Below are positions 1 through 7,504 of a stretch of DNA of 64,000 bases, piece by piece. The notes under the pieces were generated by a model. That model did not search any database. It was not told where the DNA came from and was given only the letters and a program-made list of their open reading frames with translations. Positions within the stretch are counted from its first letter, which is position 1. Every line of letters begins with the position of its first letter. Made by a program: the position numbers and the translations under genes. Where the stretch lies: assembly GCF_003390395.1 (NCBI RefSeq), contig NZ_QUOV01000001.1:496001-560000 (forward strand), in the 5' to 3' direction. The stretch is from Thalassotalea euphylliae (GTDB taxonomy: Bacteria > Pseudomonadota > Gammaproteobacteria > Enterobacterales > Alteromonadaceae).

Positions 1-41
1 AATTTCCTTAATTTACAATCACATAATATTTTTTTCATTGT

Positions 42-58
42 CTGGCACAACCTTTGTA
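42..58 (+). promoter_or_regulatory. sigma54-type -24/-12 promoter
   Basis: The sequence CTGGCACAACCTTTGTA matches the RpoN consensus YTGGCACGRNNNTTGCW at the -24 block. The -12 block is TTTGTA, so GC is replaced by GT. The GG (44-45) and the -12 G (56) have the required spacing. Predicted transcription start is near 68-70, about 68 bases ahead of the ATG at 137. The promoter ahead of the pspA operon (2200-2216) has the same architecture and the same TTGTA variant, which supports both. Activator sites are not visible because the window starts at base 1. Confidence 0.6.
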
Positions 59-136
59 AAGGTAAATGCAACTTAACTAATAACGCAGTCGTTAGTTAAC
101 TTTTTACTTAAACAAATGGATATATTGGAGCCGAAC

Positions 137-418
137 ATGAAATCACTAACCACTACCTTAGCAGCCGTCAGTTTATTATTTGGTGCGAGCGCATTTGCGA
201 CAGAAAACAATAACGCCGAGCAACTAGCTGCTGAGCTGATTAAGCAACAAAATGCACAAGTCAGTGAAACGGTTGCTAAGCAAGTAAACCAAGACATTCA
301 GTTTACGCTACGAGCAATGCAGTTACCTGTAGTTGAATTAAACGACAGCATGCTGGCGAAGGCTGAGCAGGGCAAAGTGCCAAGCACAGCAGCTAGCAAC
401 GCTAAATTCGCTGAATAG
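137..418 (+). CDS. small secreted protein, paralogue-like of the pspA-operon leader protein
   Basis: This 93-aa product begins with a clear Sec signal peptide (hydrophobic LAAVSLLFGASAFA, predicted cleavage about residue 21). The remainder is a short, polar, Gln/Asn-rich helical chain with no recognised domain. The start at 137 was preferred over an in-frame ATG at 116 because the signal peptide begins here. The mature start (EQLAAELIKQQNAQVSE...) resembles the protein at 2276-2590 (EQAITQFVVAQGKQVVA...) in spacing and composition, so the two look like distant paralogues. A sigma54-type promoter lies upstream and a membrane microprotein gene follows 18 bases downstream. Function unknown; a periplasmic role in envelope stress is an inference from this context. 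Confidence 0.7.
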   Translation: MKSLTTTLAAVSLLFGASAFATENNNAEQLAAELIKQQNAQVSETVAKQVNQDIQFTLRAMQLPVVELNDSMLAKAEQGKVPSTAASNAKFAE

Positions 419-436
419 TCACGCAGGTAATTGCCT

Positions 437-601
437 ATGTTTAGTTTAGCTACACTGTTTGCAATCATGATGGCACCAGCCATTGCAGCCTTGATGACAT
501 CATTAGTTGTAAGACTATTTGAACAACGCACATTTGAGCAAAAGTTTGATACCGAACGCAGTTTGTTTCGGTCAGACTTGGCAAAATCTGAAGTAAGCTA
601 G
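437..601 (+). CDS. 54-aa membrane microprotein
   Basis: A short reading frame follows the secreted protein gene after 18 bases, with an AGG-type ribosome site about 10 bases ahead. The product has one hydrophobic segment (about residues 4-26, containing MMAPAIAALM) and then a charged, helical tail with Arg, Lys, Glu and Asp. The layout of membrane segment then basic tail, including the MxPxIA pattern, resembles the 39-aa microprotein of the pspA operon at 3297-3416. The secreted-protein plus microprotein pair therefore seems to occur at two loci. No family was recognised. It could be spurious, but length, position and composition argue that it is expressed. Confidence 0.5.
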   Translation: MFSLATLFAIMMAPAIAALMTSLVVRLFEQRTFEQKFDTERSLFRSDLAKSEVS

Positions 602-846
602 AATAAGGTATGTTTGTTACCTATTGGCAGCCTACCTTATTTAGCGCTTTTTTTATTGGTTTTGCTTAATGTAATTCGCCCTCATTTTTCCATTTGGTAT
701 CGTTCATCGCCTCCTAGGCAAACCCTCTATAAAACTCATTAGTTAATTTCTAACCAGCTTAGACACTTTATTACAGTATATTCGCCTGTACACTTTGGAA
801 TAATTCGACTAGTTTGAAGTCAGTATTTTCCTATCTTCTGTTTATC

Positions 847-1692
847 ATGCATAGCAACACGCCATTGATCAGTGTTCACCAATTAAAATCAAAATTAAAC
901 CAACAAAATCTGCTTATTCTTGATGCCAGTATGCCGCCTGTCGTGCCGCAAGAACGACCTCAAAATTGCTGGCCTAACACCATCATTCCCAATGCTAAAC
1001 GTATGGATATTGAGCAAGACTTTTGTGACCAATCAGCGAGTTTTCCGCACACCTTACCTTCTCCACAAGCATTTGAGGCGGCGATTCGCCAGCTTGGGAT
1101 AAATGGTGATGAGCATATCGTTGTTTATGATGATTTAGGGTTATTCTCTGCCGCACGTGCATGGTGGATGTTAACGTCGATGGGACATGAAAATGTGAGT
1201 GTGCTTGATGGTGGCTTGCCGGCATGGTTAGCAGCGGGTTTGCCCAGTGAAAAAGCGAATACTAATGGCATCGCCAAAGGTGAGTTTACGAGCCGTTTTA
1301 ATGCATCGATGTTTGTTAATTATCAGCAGGTAGCGACGTACTTGGCGGATAAAAGTCATGTGATACTTGATGCGAGAGCTAGTGCTCGCTTTTTAGGACA
1401 AACTCCAGAGCCTAGAGTAGGAGTTCGAAGCGGTCATATGCCAGGGGCGGTTTCGCTGCCCTATGCTCAGTTGATGCGCGATGGATTGCTATTGTCATCA
1501 GATGAGCTATCAAGGGAGTTTAAAGCGTTAAACCCTGATAATTTACCTATGATAACAACCTGTGGTTCGGGTATAACCGCCTGCATTTTGGCGTTAGCTG
1601 CAACGCTCGCTGGCTATCAGGATATTGCTGTTTATGATGGCTCGTGGGCAGAATGGGGCTCATTAACTGGCTTGCCAGTTACACCGGGTTAA
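847..1692 (+). CDS. sseA: 3-mercaptopyruvate sulfurtransferase-like (tandem rhodanese)
   Basis: Two rhodanese domains in tandem are visible. The first (about residues 5-130) includes HIVVYDD and the AARAWWML helix. The second (about 150-278) ends with the active-site loop CGSGITA, whose Cys239 would carry the persulfide; the CGSG(V/I)TA loop is typical of mercaptopyruvate rather than thiosulfate sulfurtransferases. From the ATG at 847 the protein is 281 aa, the same length as E. coli SseA. The frame is also open to a TTG at 814, but no good ribosome site supports that longer form. Expected role: cytoplasmic transfer of sulfur from 3-mercaptopyruvate to thiols or cyanide. It stands alone between the two sigma54 units. 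Confidence 0.85.
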   Translation: MHSNTPLISVHQLKSKLNQQNLLILDASMPPVVPQERPQNCWPNTIIPNAKRMDIEQDFCDQSASFPHTLPSPQAFEAAIRQLGINGDEHIVVYDDLGLFSAARAWWMLTSMGHENVSVLDGGLPAWLAAGLPSEKANTNGIAKGEFTSRFNASMFVNYQQVATYLADKSHVILDARASARFLGQTPEPRVGVRSGHMPGAVSLPYAQLMRDGLLLSSDELSREFKALNPDNLPMITTCGSGITACILALAATLAGYQDIAVYDGSWAEWGSLTGLPVTPG

Positions 1693-2115
1693 TCGGTTTA
1701 TGTTAGAGCCGAAAACTACAACAGGATAAAGTCCATTTAATGCTGGACAAATTACAGTGCTGTTTTTAACGGAACTTAAGTTTCACATCATCCAACGCTT
1801 AGCCACTTAATTTCATCCATCGTGTAACCACTTCATTGCTTGTCCAATTAACTGTTGCATGCGCCTTTGCGCTAAAACTTCATCAAGGGCTGATCGCTCT
1901 TTCCAAGTGTTGAATTAGCGTCTACTAACTGTGTTGCTATAGCTATCACACTGTTATACGTATCACACGCGCCGATAACGAATTTGCTTTTTATAGATAA
2001 GGGCACCCAGCAAAAGCGGCGGAATAATCTGTTTTGGTTGTTACTTTGGGCTTGTTACTTTTTGGTGATGGTGAATTTCACCAAGCTGGTGGTTAAATAA
2101 ACTAAAATATCGTAT
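1693..2115. other. intergenic region with no recognised gene
   Basis: This stretch between the sulfurtransferase gene and the pspA-operon control region has frequent stops in all frames and no convincing ribosome site. I see no RNA gene, terminator or repeat in it. Confidence 0.5.
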
Positions 2116-2128
2116 GACATATTATGTC
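2116..2128. promoter_or_regulatory. perfect inverted repeat, candidate activator (PspF-like) site
   Basis: GACATA-T-TATGTC is a perfect 6-bp inverted repeat. Its centre lies about 104 bases upstream of the start predicted from the sigma54-type promoter at 2200-2216. Sigma54 activators such as PspF bind roughly 80-130 bases upstream, so the position fits an enhancer. Assignment to PspF is inference; no pspF gene is in the window. Confidence 0.3.
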
Positions 2129-2199
2129 TTGATTGTGGTGCTTTCTGTAGTGATTTAATAAAACCCTTAATAATCAGCTGGATAAAAAATATTTAAGGA

Positions 2200-2216
2200 T
2201 TGGCATATCACTTGTA
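2200..2216 (+). promoter_or_regulatory. sigma54-type promoter of the pspA operon
   Basis: TTGGCATATCACTTGTA fits the -24/-12 consensus, with GG at 2202-2203 and the -12 G at 2214 at the correct spacing. The -12 element is TTGTA, as in the promoter at 42-58. Predicted start is near 2226, about 50 bases before the first gene. Known psp operons are transcribed by sigma54 with PspF, which agrees with the downstream PspA gene. Confidence 0.65.
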
Positions 2217-2275
2217 ATAACTAATACAAACGCAGCATGGGCTGCTGATTAAATTAGCTTAAAAAGGAAAGTGAG

Positions 2276-2590
2276 ATGAACAAGTTAAAAACAATTTTAG
2301 TTGGTTCAGTAATGTCGATGTCTTTACTGGCGGTAACCGCAAATACAGCACAAGCCGCTGAAGTATCAACTGAACAAGCCATTACTCAGTTTGTTGTAGC
2401 ACAAGGAAAACAAGTGGTTGCTAGTTTAGGAGAGCAGTTACAAACGTCTATCGCTGACTCAATTGCTGAAAGTATCGCTGAGTTTTCAATTGATGAAAGC
2501 TTTACTTGGTCAACCGATGAAGCGGAGGTTGCAGACGCAACTGATGAAGCTGACAGTGAGCCAAAAACAGAATCTAGTGAAGAAGAATAG
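2276..2590 (+). CDS. small secreted acidic protein heading the pspA operon
   Basis: The 104-aa product has a Sec signal peptide (MNKLKTILVGSVMSMSLLAV..., cleavage near ANTAQA, residue 27-28), a central amphipathic helical part, and a strongly acidic tail rich in Asp, Glu and Ser from about residue 80. AAAAGGAAAG lies just ahead of the start. It is first in an operon with pspA only 11 bases downstream. No family was recognised. Its N-terminal mature segment resembles the product of 137-418. A periplasmic partner of the phage-shock response is a reasonable inference from position only. Confidence 0.75.
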   Translation: MNKLKTILVGSVMSMSLLAVTANTAQAAEVSTEQAITQFVVAQGKQVVASLGEQLQTSIADSIAESIAEFSIDESFTWSTDEAEVADATDEADSEPKTESSEEE

Positions 2591-2601
2591 GAGATTACCT
2601 C

Positions 2602-3267
2602 ATGGGAATGTTTACACGATTTGCAGACATCATTAATGCCAACATTAACAGTATGTTAGATAAGGCCGAACAGCCTGAGAAAATGATCCGTTTGATCATT
2701 CAAGAAATGGAAGAGACCTTGGTTGAGGTGAGATCTACTGCGGCGAAACATATTGCTGAGCAGAAAACCATTAACCGCCAGGTGGCATCATTGGAAAAGA
2801 GCGCAGCAAGCTGGCAAGAAAAAGCAGAGCTAGCGATTAGCAAAGGCCGCGATGACCTCGCCAAAAGTGCCTTAGCTGAGAAGCACAAAGTGAAACAGCA
2901 AATGGTGACCTTACAAGAAGAAGCCGACAAGTTGGAAGAGTTCTTAGCCAGTGTGCAAGAAGATGGTCAACGATTACAAACCAAACTTGCAGAGGCTAAG
3001 CGCCGCCAAGAAGCGTTGTTGTTACGCCAAGAGTCAGCAGAAGTTCGATTAAAAGTGCGTGAAAAGTCAACGCAATACAATATTGACGAAGCGATTAACC
3101 GATTTGAGCGCTATCAACAAAAAATTGAGCGTGTAGAAGCGGAAGTAGAGGCCTACGACATGACCCAAAATCAAGATTTGGACAGTCAATTTAGAGCCTT
3201 AGAAAATGACGATAACATTGACCAAGAACTCGCGACATTGAAGCAGAAAGTGAGTAATGCCGCTTGA
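2602..3267 (+). CDS. pspA: phage shock protein A (PspA/IM30 family)
   Basis: The 221-aa protein is almost entirely helical coiled coil and opens with MGMFTRFADIINANINSML, closely matching the amphipathic membrane-binding helix of E. coli PspA (222 aa). The conserved stretch MIRLIIQEMEETLVEVRS follows. PspA binds stressed inner membranes as large oligomers and, in known systems, restrains the sigma54 activator PspF. A good AGGAG ribosome site precedes the ATG. It is co-transcribed with the secreted protein upstream and with the membrane genes downstream. The family assignment is secure; the regulatory loop in this organism is inferred. Confidence 0.95.
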   Translation: MGMFTRFADIINANINSMLDKAEQPEKMIRLIIQEMEETLVEVRSTAAKHIAEQKTINRQVASLEKSAASWQEKAELAISKGRDDLAKSALAEKHKVKQQMVTLQEEADKLEEFLASVQEDGQRLQTKLAEAKRRQEALLLRQESAEVRLKVREKSTQYNIDEAINRFERYQQKIERVEAEVEAYDMTQNQDLDSQFRALENDDNIDQELATLKQKVSNAA

Positions 3268-3296
3268 ACTAAATCAAGTGAAAAGGATACGGGAAC

Positions 3297-3416
3297 ATGG
3301 ACGTTGATTTGATGTTTATATTGATGTGTTTAATGCCAGTTATCGCTTTTGCTATTGCTGGCCTGATCATCAACATCACCCGTAAATACCGTTATCGCAA
3401 GTTTATTAATAAGTGA
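3297..3416 (+). CDS. 39-aa membrane microprotein at the pspB position
   Basis: A short frame with GGGA ahead of its ATG encodes one transmembrane segment (about residues 4-26) followed by a strongly basic tail (TRKYRYRKFINK). It lies between pspA and pspC, where enterobacteria carry pspB, but it is about half the length of PspB and lacks the following coiled-coil region. I therefore do not call it pspB. Its stop lies 8 bases before the pspC start, so it is in the operon. Resemblance to the 54-aa product at 437-601 suggests a family of microproteins. Confidence 0.6.
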   Translation: MDVDLMFILMCLMPVIAFAIAGLIINITRKYRYRKFINK

Positions 3417-3424
3417 GAAAGACC

Positions 3425-3637
3425 ATGAGTTACAAGCCAAGTTATTTAACCCGAAAGCAGCTAACGAAGGATGTTCTTCATAAAAAAGTGTCAGGGGTTT
3501 GCGCAGGTATTGCCCGCTATTATCAATGGCCGCGCTGGGGTATTCGCGTAGCAGCCATCCTAGCATTACTCACTTTTCCTGTGGCAACGGGCGTTGCTTA
3601 CCTAGTAGCTGCAATGTTACTGCCGACCAGAGCTTAA
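3425..3637 (+). CDS. pspC: PspC-domain protein, short form
   Basis: The 70-aa product contains the PspC core: a basic N-terminus, the KKVSGVCAGIARYY motif, a Trp-Arg turn (WPRWGIRVAAIL) and a second hydrophobic segment ending VAYLVAAMLLP. Enterobacterial PspC is longer (about 119 aa) and has a C-terminal soluble part that is absent here. The ATG at 3425 was chosen over a GTG at 3413 because the latter overlaps the upstream stop. It is an inner-membrane protein of the phage-shock response that would sense or relay membrane stress to PspA. Confidence 0.85.
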   Translation: MSYKPSYLTRKQLTKDVLHKKVSGVCAGIARYYQWPRWGIRVAAILALLTFPVATGVAYLVAAMLLPTRA

Positions 3638-3835
3638 GCTAGTTTAAATAGCTTATGAATAAGGGAATATAAAAAGGCTAGGTTAAAACGCACTAGAAAA
3701 TTAGCTAAACAAGGACGTTGAGCTTAAAAGCTACATAGCTAATAAAACACATAGTCAAAAAAATCACACAGTCAAAAAACCATAGTGCCAAAAGGCCATT
3801 TACACCAGAGCGCAAGGGGATATAAGGAAACCATC

Positions 3836-4177
3836 ATGTCATTTTTCAAATCGTTATTACTCGCTATTCTTGCCACTTTATTTTTAACTTACGTGTTGGG
3901 CATCAGTATTCTCGATTTGTTTGATGTTGATGTTTATATGGGTGATGAGCTCATTGAACCGTTAAAAGCGATCAGCTTTGCTGCTTTAGTTGCGGTTGTC
4001 TTAGTGATTGTTGCCATGGCAATCGTGTTGACGGTATTTGGCTCGATCTTATTTGTTGGTTTACTTGTTGTTGGTGCATTGGGGTTAGCGGCGATTGGCG
4101 TGTTTTGGCCGGTATTAGTCGTTGCCTTTATTTTGTGGTTAGTACTAAGGGAGCCAAAGAAGGCACCAGTGAACTAA
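3836..4177 (+). CDS. multi-pass membrane protein at the end of the psp operon
   Basis: The start at 3836 has AAGGAAACC ahead of it; the longer frame from a GTG at 3785 has no comparable site. The 113-aa product has an N-terminal hydrophobic helix, a short acidic stretch (LDLFDVDVYMGDE) and then two or three long hydrophobic segments rich in Val, Leu, Ile and Gly, ending in a short basic tail. No family was recognised. About 200 bases of AT-rich sequence separate it from pspC, so it may have its own promoter. A role in envelope homeostasis is inferred from position only. Confidence 0.7.
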   Translation: MSFFKSLLLAILATLFLTYVLGISILDLFDVDVYMGDELIEPLKAISFAALVAVVLVIVAMAIVLTVFGSILFVGLLVVGALGLAAIGVFWPVLVVAFILWLVLREPKKAPVN

Positions 4178-4267
4178 CCTAGAGGTGTGCACTGATTCGC
4201 AGGTAATTGAAGCTTTTAAAATCTGTTCAAGTAAATTCAACTAAATTCAAGTAAAGCATAAACAAAT

Positions 4268-4290
4268 CAAGCGGCTTGTTAAGCCGCTTG
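4268..4290. terminator. hairpin between convergent genes
   Basis: A perfect 10-bp stem (CAAGCGGCTT / AAGCCGCTTG) with a 3-base loop lies between the psp membrane gene and the convergent enoyl-CoA hydratase gene. The T-run on the + side is about 18 bases away, so it is a probable rather than textbook terminator. Confidence 0.5.
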
Positions 4291-4305
4291 AGTGCAAAGT
4301 AACAA

Positions 4306-5046
4306 TTATTTTTTTAAGAAGCCGTTGAGAATTGTTTTACAGTCATCGGTTTGCATTAATCGAGCAAAAGTTGGAAATTCGCGCTCAAGTGTTTCGTTAA
4401 GTAATGATTGATTCGCTTGTTTGAGCAATCGTCGAGCGCTCATCACTGCATCATTAGGCAAACTAGCGATATGTTGTGCATAGTGGTTTGCGCTAGAAAG
4501 CAATTCAGCTTGGCTGACCTTTTTATTAATGAGTTGCAAAGAAAGTGCGGTGTCAGCGTCAAAAGTGTCACCTAATACCATTAACTCGAACGCTTTTGCA
4601 TGACCAACAAGCTGCGTGAGTAACATGCTAGAGCCTGCTTCAGGAGACAATCCTAGCTTGGCAAAAGGCATTGCAAATTTGGCATTGTCTGCCGCGATAA
4701 CAAGGTCTGCGTGTAGTAACAAGGTACAGGCAACACCAATGGCGGGGCCTGCTACTGCCATTACAATGGGTTTTTCAAAACGGGCAATAGCACGAACAAA
4801 ATCGAAAGCGTCTGGCTCTTGGTCTGGCGGGCAGGCGAGAAAGTCATTTAAATCGTTGCCTGCGCAAAAGCAATGCTCATTACCTTGGATTAATAAACAG
4901 CGAATATCATTATCGCTATTGGCTTGATTCACATAATCACTTAAGGTGTTGTACATTGACGTCGTCAACGCATTTTTTTTATCTAAATTATTCAAGGTGA
5001 TAGTTAACACACCTTGAGCTTGCTCGGCGAGAATTAAGTTATCCAT
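4306..5046 (-). CDS. enoyl-CoA hydratase/isomerase family protein
   Basis: This 246-aa crotonase-fold protein shows the oxyanion-hole segments HCFCAGNDLNDF (about residues 58-69) and AVAGPAIGVACTLLLHADL (about 98-116). The Glu of LSPEAGSS corresponds to one of the catalytic acids of the family. The family hydrates or isomerises unsaturated acyl-CoA thioesters in the cytoplasm; the exact substrate is not readable. It is divergent from the PCu(A)C gene and monocistronic. It could assist fatty-acid or other CoA-ester degradation, possibly together with the catabolic region further right. Confidence 0.85.
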   Translation of the reverse strand: MDNLILAEQAQGVLTITLNNLDKKNALTTSMYNTLSDYVNQANSDNDIRCLLIQGNEHCFCAGNDLNDFLACPPDQEPDAFDFVRAIARFEKPIVMAVAGPAIGVACTLLLHADLVIAADNAKFAMPFAKLGLSPEAGSSMLLTQLVGHAKAFELMVLGDTFDADTALSLQLINKKVSQAELLSSANHYAQHIASLPNDAVMSARRLLKQANQSLLNETLEREFPTFARLMQTDDCKTILNGFLKK

Positions 5047-5114
5047 TTTAAATTGGCTTAGTTACAATAGCGTCACAAAACACTAATCGTTATATCAAAG
5101 GATGTATAGCTAAG

Positions 5115-5585
5115 ATGAAACTTTTTGTTCAACTTATTACCGCAGTAACACTGTTCACAGCCAGCTTTCACAGTGTTGCGAAAAGCGCTGAAATTGTGGT
5201 TGAAGATGCTTACGTACGCGAAGTGATTCCCGGAAATTCAGTTACCTCCGCTTATATGACGATCACCAACCAAGGCGGGCAGGCAATAAAACTCGTTGCC
5301 GCTAAAAGCGATGATATTCCTCTCATCGAGATTCACGAACATACAATGCATGACGGCATGATGAAAATGGGGCAGGTAGCCTTTGTTGAGATTGATGCTA
5401 ATGCGCAAGTTAAATTACAGCCGATGGGGCTGCATCTAATGATGTTTGATCTAGAGCAGCCGTTAGCTGCGGGCCAACAAATTGCTGTCACATTAGTGTT
5501 TGATAATAATACGAGCCTTGATGTGAACTTGCCTGTGCGCAGTATTAAAACAATGAAAAAACAAGCAAAACACCATCACCACTAG
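5115..5585 (+). CDS. PCu(A)C-type periplasmic copper chaperone
   Basis: The 156-aa protein has a Sec signal peptide (cleavage near SVAKSA, about residue 24) and the PCu(A)C/DUF461 fold. The copper ligands are clear: the cluster IHEHTMHDGMMKM (about residues 75-87) followed about 20 residues later by GLHLMM, the usual H(M)X10MX21HXM arrangement. A terminal run of four His may add a metal site. The family delivers Cu(I) to the CuA site of cytochrome oxidase or scavenges periplasmic copper. It is followed 8 bases later by a DUF2333 gene, so the three genes to 7372 probably form an operon. Confidence 0.92.
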   Translation: MKLFVQLITAVTLFTASFHSVAKSAEIVVEDAYVREVIPGNSVTSAYMTITNQGGQAIKLVAAKSDDIPLIEIHEHTMHDGMMKMGQVAFVEIDANAQVKLQPMGLHLMMFDLEQPLAAGQQIAVTLVFDNNTSLDVNLPVRSIKTMKKQAKHHHH

Positions 5586-5593
5586 AGGGTACT

Positions 5594-6586
5594 ATGAACG
5601 TAAACATCTCCACCAAAACCGTATTGGGCACTGTTGCTGGTGTCTTTTTTCTATTTTATTTAATCGGCGTGTTTTGGAGCTTCGAGCCAGATAGCTTTGA
5701 TATCAAAGAGCGTGTTACTAAAGATGCAAGTGCAGAAAATGTTGCACCAGTTATTGGCTACACCACAACGACAGCATTAATTACCGTGACAGAAACCTTG
5801 TTAGACAAACCCGGTGGTTATTTAAGTAATGACGTTCTGCCGCCGTCGGTATTTCTGGATAACATTCCATCATGGGAGTTTGGCGTATTGGAAATGGTGC
5901 GTGATATGGCCCTTGTTATGCGCCAAGAGCTGAGTCGCTCGCAATCACAGTCATTGGAAAATCAGCATCTTAAAAATGCTCAGCCACAGCTGAATATCGA
6001 CCATACTAGCTGGGCAGTGCCATCAGCTGAAAGTGAATACAGCAAAGCGGTTGCTGAATTATACGCGTACCGCTCAGCATTGGCAGATCCTGCTACGCAA
6101 ACCGCACAATTTTATGCACGTGCCGACAACCTGCGTGCGTGGTTAAGTGAGGTAGAAAAACGTTTAGGTAGTTACTCGCAGCGCCTAAGTGCAAGTGTTG
6201 GTCGTGAAGTAGTGAACACTGATTTAGCTGGCGACAGCGTGGCACAACAATCTACTTACTCAGCACCAAACATTGCGATTAAAACCAGTTGGTGGCAAAT
6301 CGATAACGAATTTTACGAAGCGCGCGGTGCTTGCTGGGCGTTATTACATTTCTTAAAAGCCGTTGAGATAGATTTTAACGACGTGCTTGAGAAGAAAAAC
6401 GCGAAAGTCAGCCTACAGCAAATTATTCGTGAGCTAGAAGCAAGTCAGCAAAGCGTTTGGAGCCCAATGATCTTAAATGGTGATGGTTTTGGTTTCTTAG
6501 CAAATCACTCGTTAGTGATGGCGAACTATATTTCACGCGCAAACGCTGCGTTAATCGATTTAAATGAATTATTGAGTCAAGGGTAA
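5594..6586 (+). CDS. DUF2333 family inner-membrane-anchored protein
   Basis: The 330-aa product has one N-terminal transmembrane helix (about residues 9-27) and a large soluble, mostly helical domain that would lie in the periplasm. Features typical of DUF2333 are visible: the SFDIKERV segment after the membrane anchor, LLDKPGGYLSNDVLPPSVFLD, and the C-terminal ILNGDGFGFLANHSLVMANY. The molecular function of this family is unknown. The GAGGG ribosome site sits inside the gap after the copper chaperone stop, and the next gene starts 3 bases after this stop, so co-expression with both neighbours is likely. Confidence 0.9.
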   Translation: MNVNISTKTVLGTVAGVFFLFYLIGVFWSFEPDSFDIKERVTKDASAENVAPVIGYTTTTALITVTETLLDKPGGYLSNDVLPPSVFLDNIPSWEFGVLEMVRDMALVMRQELSRSQSQSLENQHLKNAQPQLNIDHTSWAVPSAESEYSKAVAELYAYRSALADPATQTAQFYARADNLRAWLSEVEKRLGSYSQRLSASVGREVVNTDLAGDSVAQQSTYSAPNIAIKTSWWQIDNEFYEARGACWALLHFLKAVEIDFNDVLEKKNAKVSLQQIIRELEASQQSVWSPMILNGDGFGFLANHSLVMANYISRANAALIDLNELLSQG

Positions 6587-6589
6587 ATC

Positions 6590-7372
6590 ATGAGAAAAAC
6601 ACTAATCGCCGCTGGATTAGCAAGCTTAATGTCGACAGCTGCGCATGCTGATGTCGTCGGCCTTTATATCGGTGCTCAAATATGGGACAACGAGGCTGAA
6701 GGTATTTTTGGTGAAAGTGGCCAGCAGCGAGATTTCAACTTAGGTGACGAGCAACAGGGCAGTTACTTTATTGCGGTAGAGCATCCGATCCCTTTGATCC
6801 CTAACTTGCGAATTGCCAGTACGACACTCGATACAACAGGTTCAACACAAATCACTGAGCCGTTAGAATTTGACGATCAAAATTTTGCTGCTGGTGCTCA
6901 AGTTGCCGCTAGTTTTGATGTAAGTTACATCGACTACACGCTTTATTATGAATTATTCGACAATGGTTTATTCAGCTTTGACTTCGGTTTAACCGCACGC
7001 GATTTTGATGGCGATGTTACGCTTAGCTCGCAAGTGACCAGCAATGATTCAAGTGGTAATCCTGTAAGCAATACCGTCGAAGGCAAAATCAATACCTCTG
7101 AAACTGTACCTATGCTGTATGCATCGACGGAAGTAGGTTTAATGTTTACTGGCCTAAGCTTATTTGCCAATGGCAACTTCTTATCGATTGATGACCATAC
7201 CTTGTATGACTACCAGTTAGGTGTGAACTACGCCGTGGTAGATAACATTGCTATCGATGTTAACTTGCAAGCAGGCTATCGTTCAGTCAAATTAGAGCTT
7301 GATGATTTAGACGACCTTTATTCAGATCTTGAATTTGATGGAGTGTTCGCAGGAGTGACCGTTCATTTCTAG
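6590..7372 (+). CDS. TIGR04219-type outer-membrane beta-barrel protein
   Basis: A 260-aa protein with a signal peptide (cleavage near AAHA, residue 20) and an Asp/aromatic-rich sequence of alternating beta strands. The mature protein opens with DVVGLYIGAQIWDNEAEG and ends with GVFAGVTVHF, a C-terminal Phe typical for barrels inserted by the BAM complex. This arrangement is characteristic of the TIGR04219 outer-membrane family of marine gammaproteobacteria. Function unknown. It is the last gene of the unit with the copper chaperone and DUF2333 genes, closed by the terminator at 7412-7438. Confidence 0.88.
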   Translation: MRKTLIAAGLASLMSTAAHADVVGLYIGAQIWDNEAEGIFGESGQQRDFNLGDEQQGSYFIAVEHPIPLIPNLRIASTTLDTTGSTQITEPLEFDDQNFAAGAQVAASFDVSYIDYTLYYELFDNGLFSFDFGLTARDFDGDVTLSSQVTSNDSSGNPVSNTVEGKINTSETVPMLYASTEVGLMFTGLSLFANGNFLSIDDHTLYDYQLGVNYAVVDNIAIDVNLQAGYRSVKLELDDLDDLYSDLEFDGVFAGVTVHF

Positions 7373-7411
7373 TCTATCGACTAACCGATAACGTCACTTA
7401 GTTAACAAGCT

Positions 7412-7438
7412 AAAAAGCCTTACTCAGTAAGGCTTTTT
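7412..7438 (+). terminator. rho-independent terminator
   Basis: An 8-bp GC-containing stem (AGCCTTAC / GTAAGGCT), a TCA loop and a T-run of seven follow the TIGR04219 gene by about 40 bases. Confidence 0.85.
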
Positions 7439-7504
7439 TTGTGTCTGAATGACAGCTATTCAGCTATTTGGGCAAGTGATTTTTAATTGCAGCGTTTCAA
7501 AGAG

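Noticed and set aside
298..531. 77-codon minus-strand open frame
   Set aside because: It is antisense to the better-supported genes at 137-418 and 437-601, and has no ribosome site.
3297..3416. Calling the microprotein PspB
   Set aside because: It is too short, lacks the leucine-rich coiled coil, and shares only position and one membrane helix with PspB.
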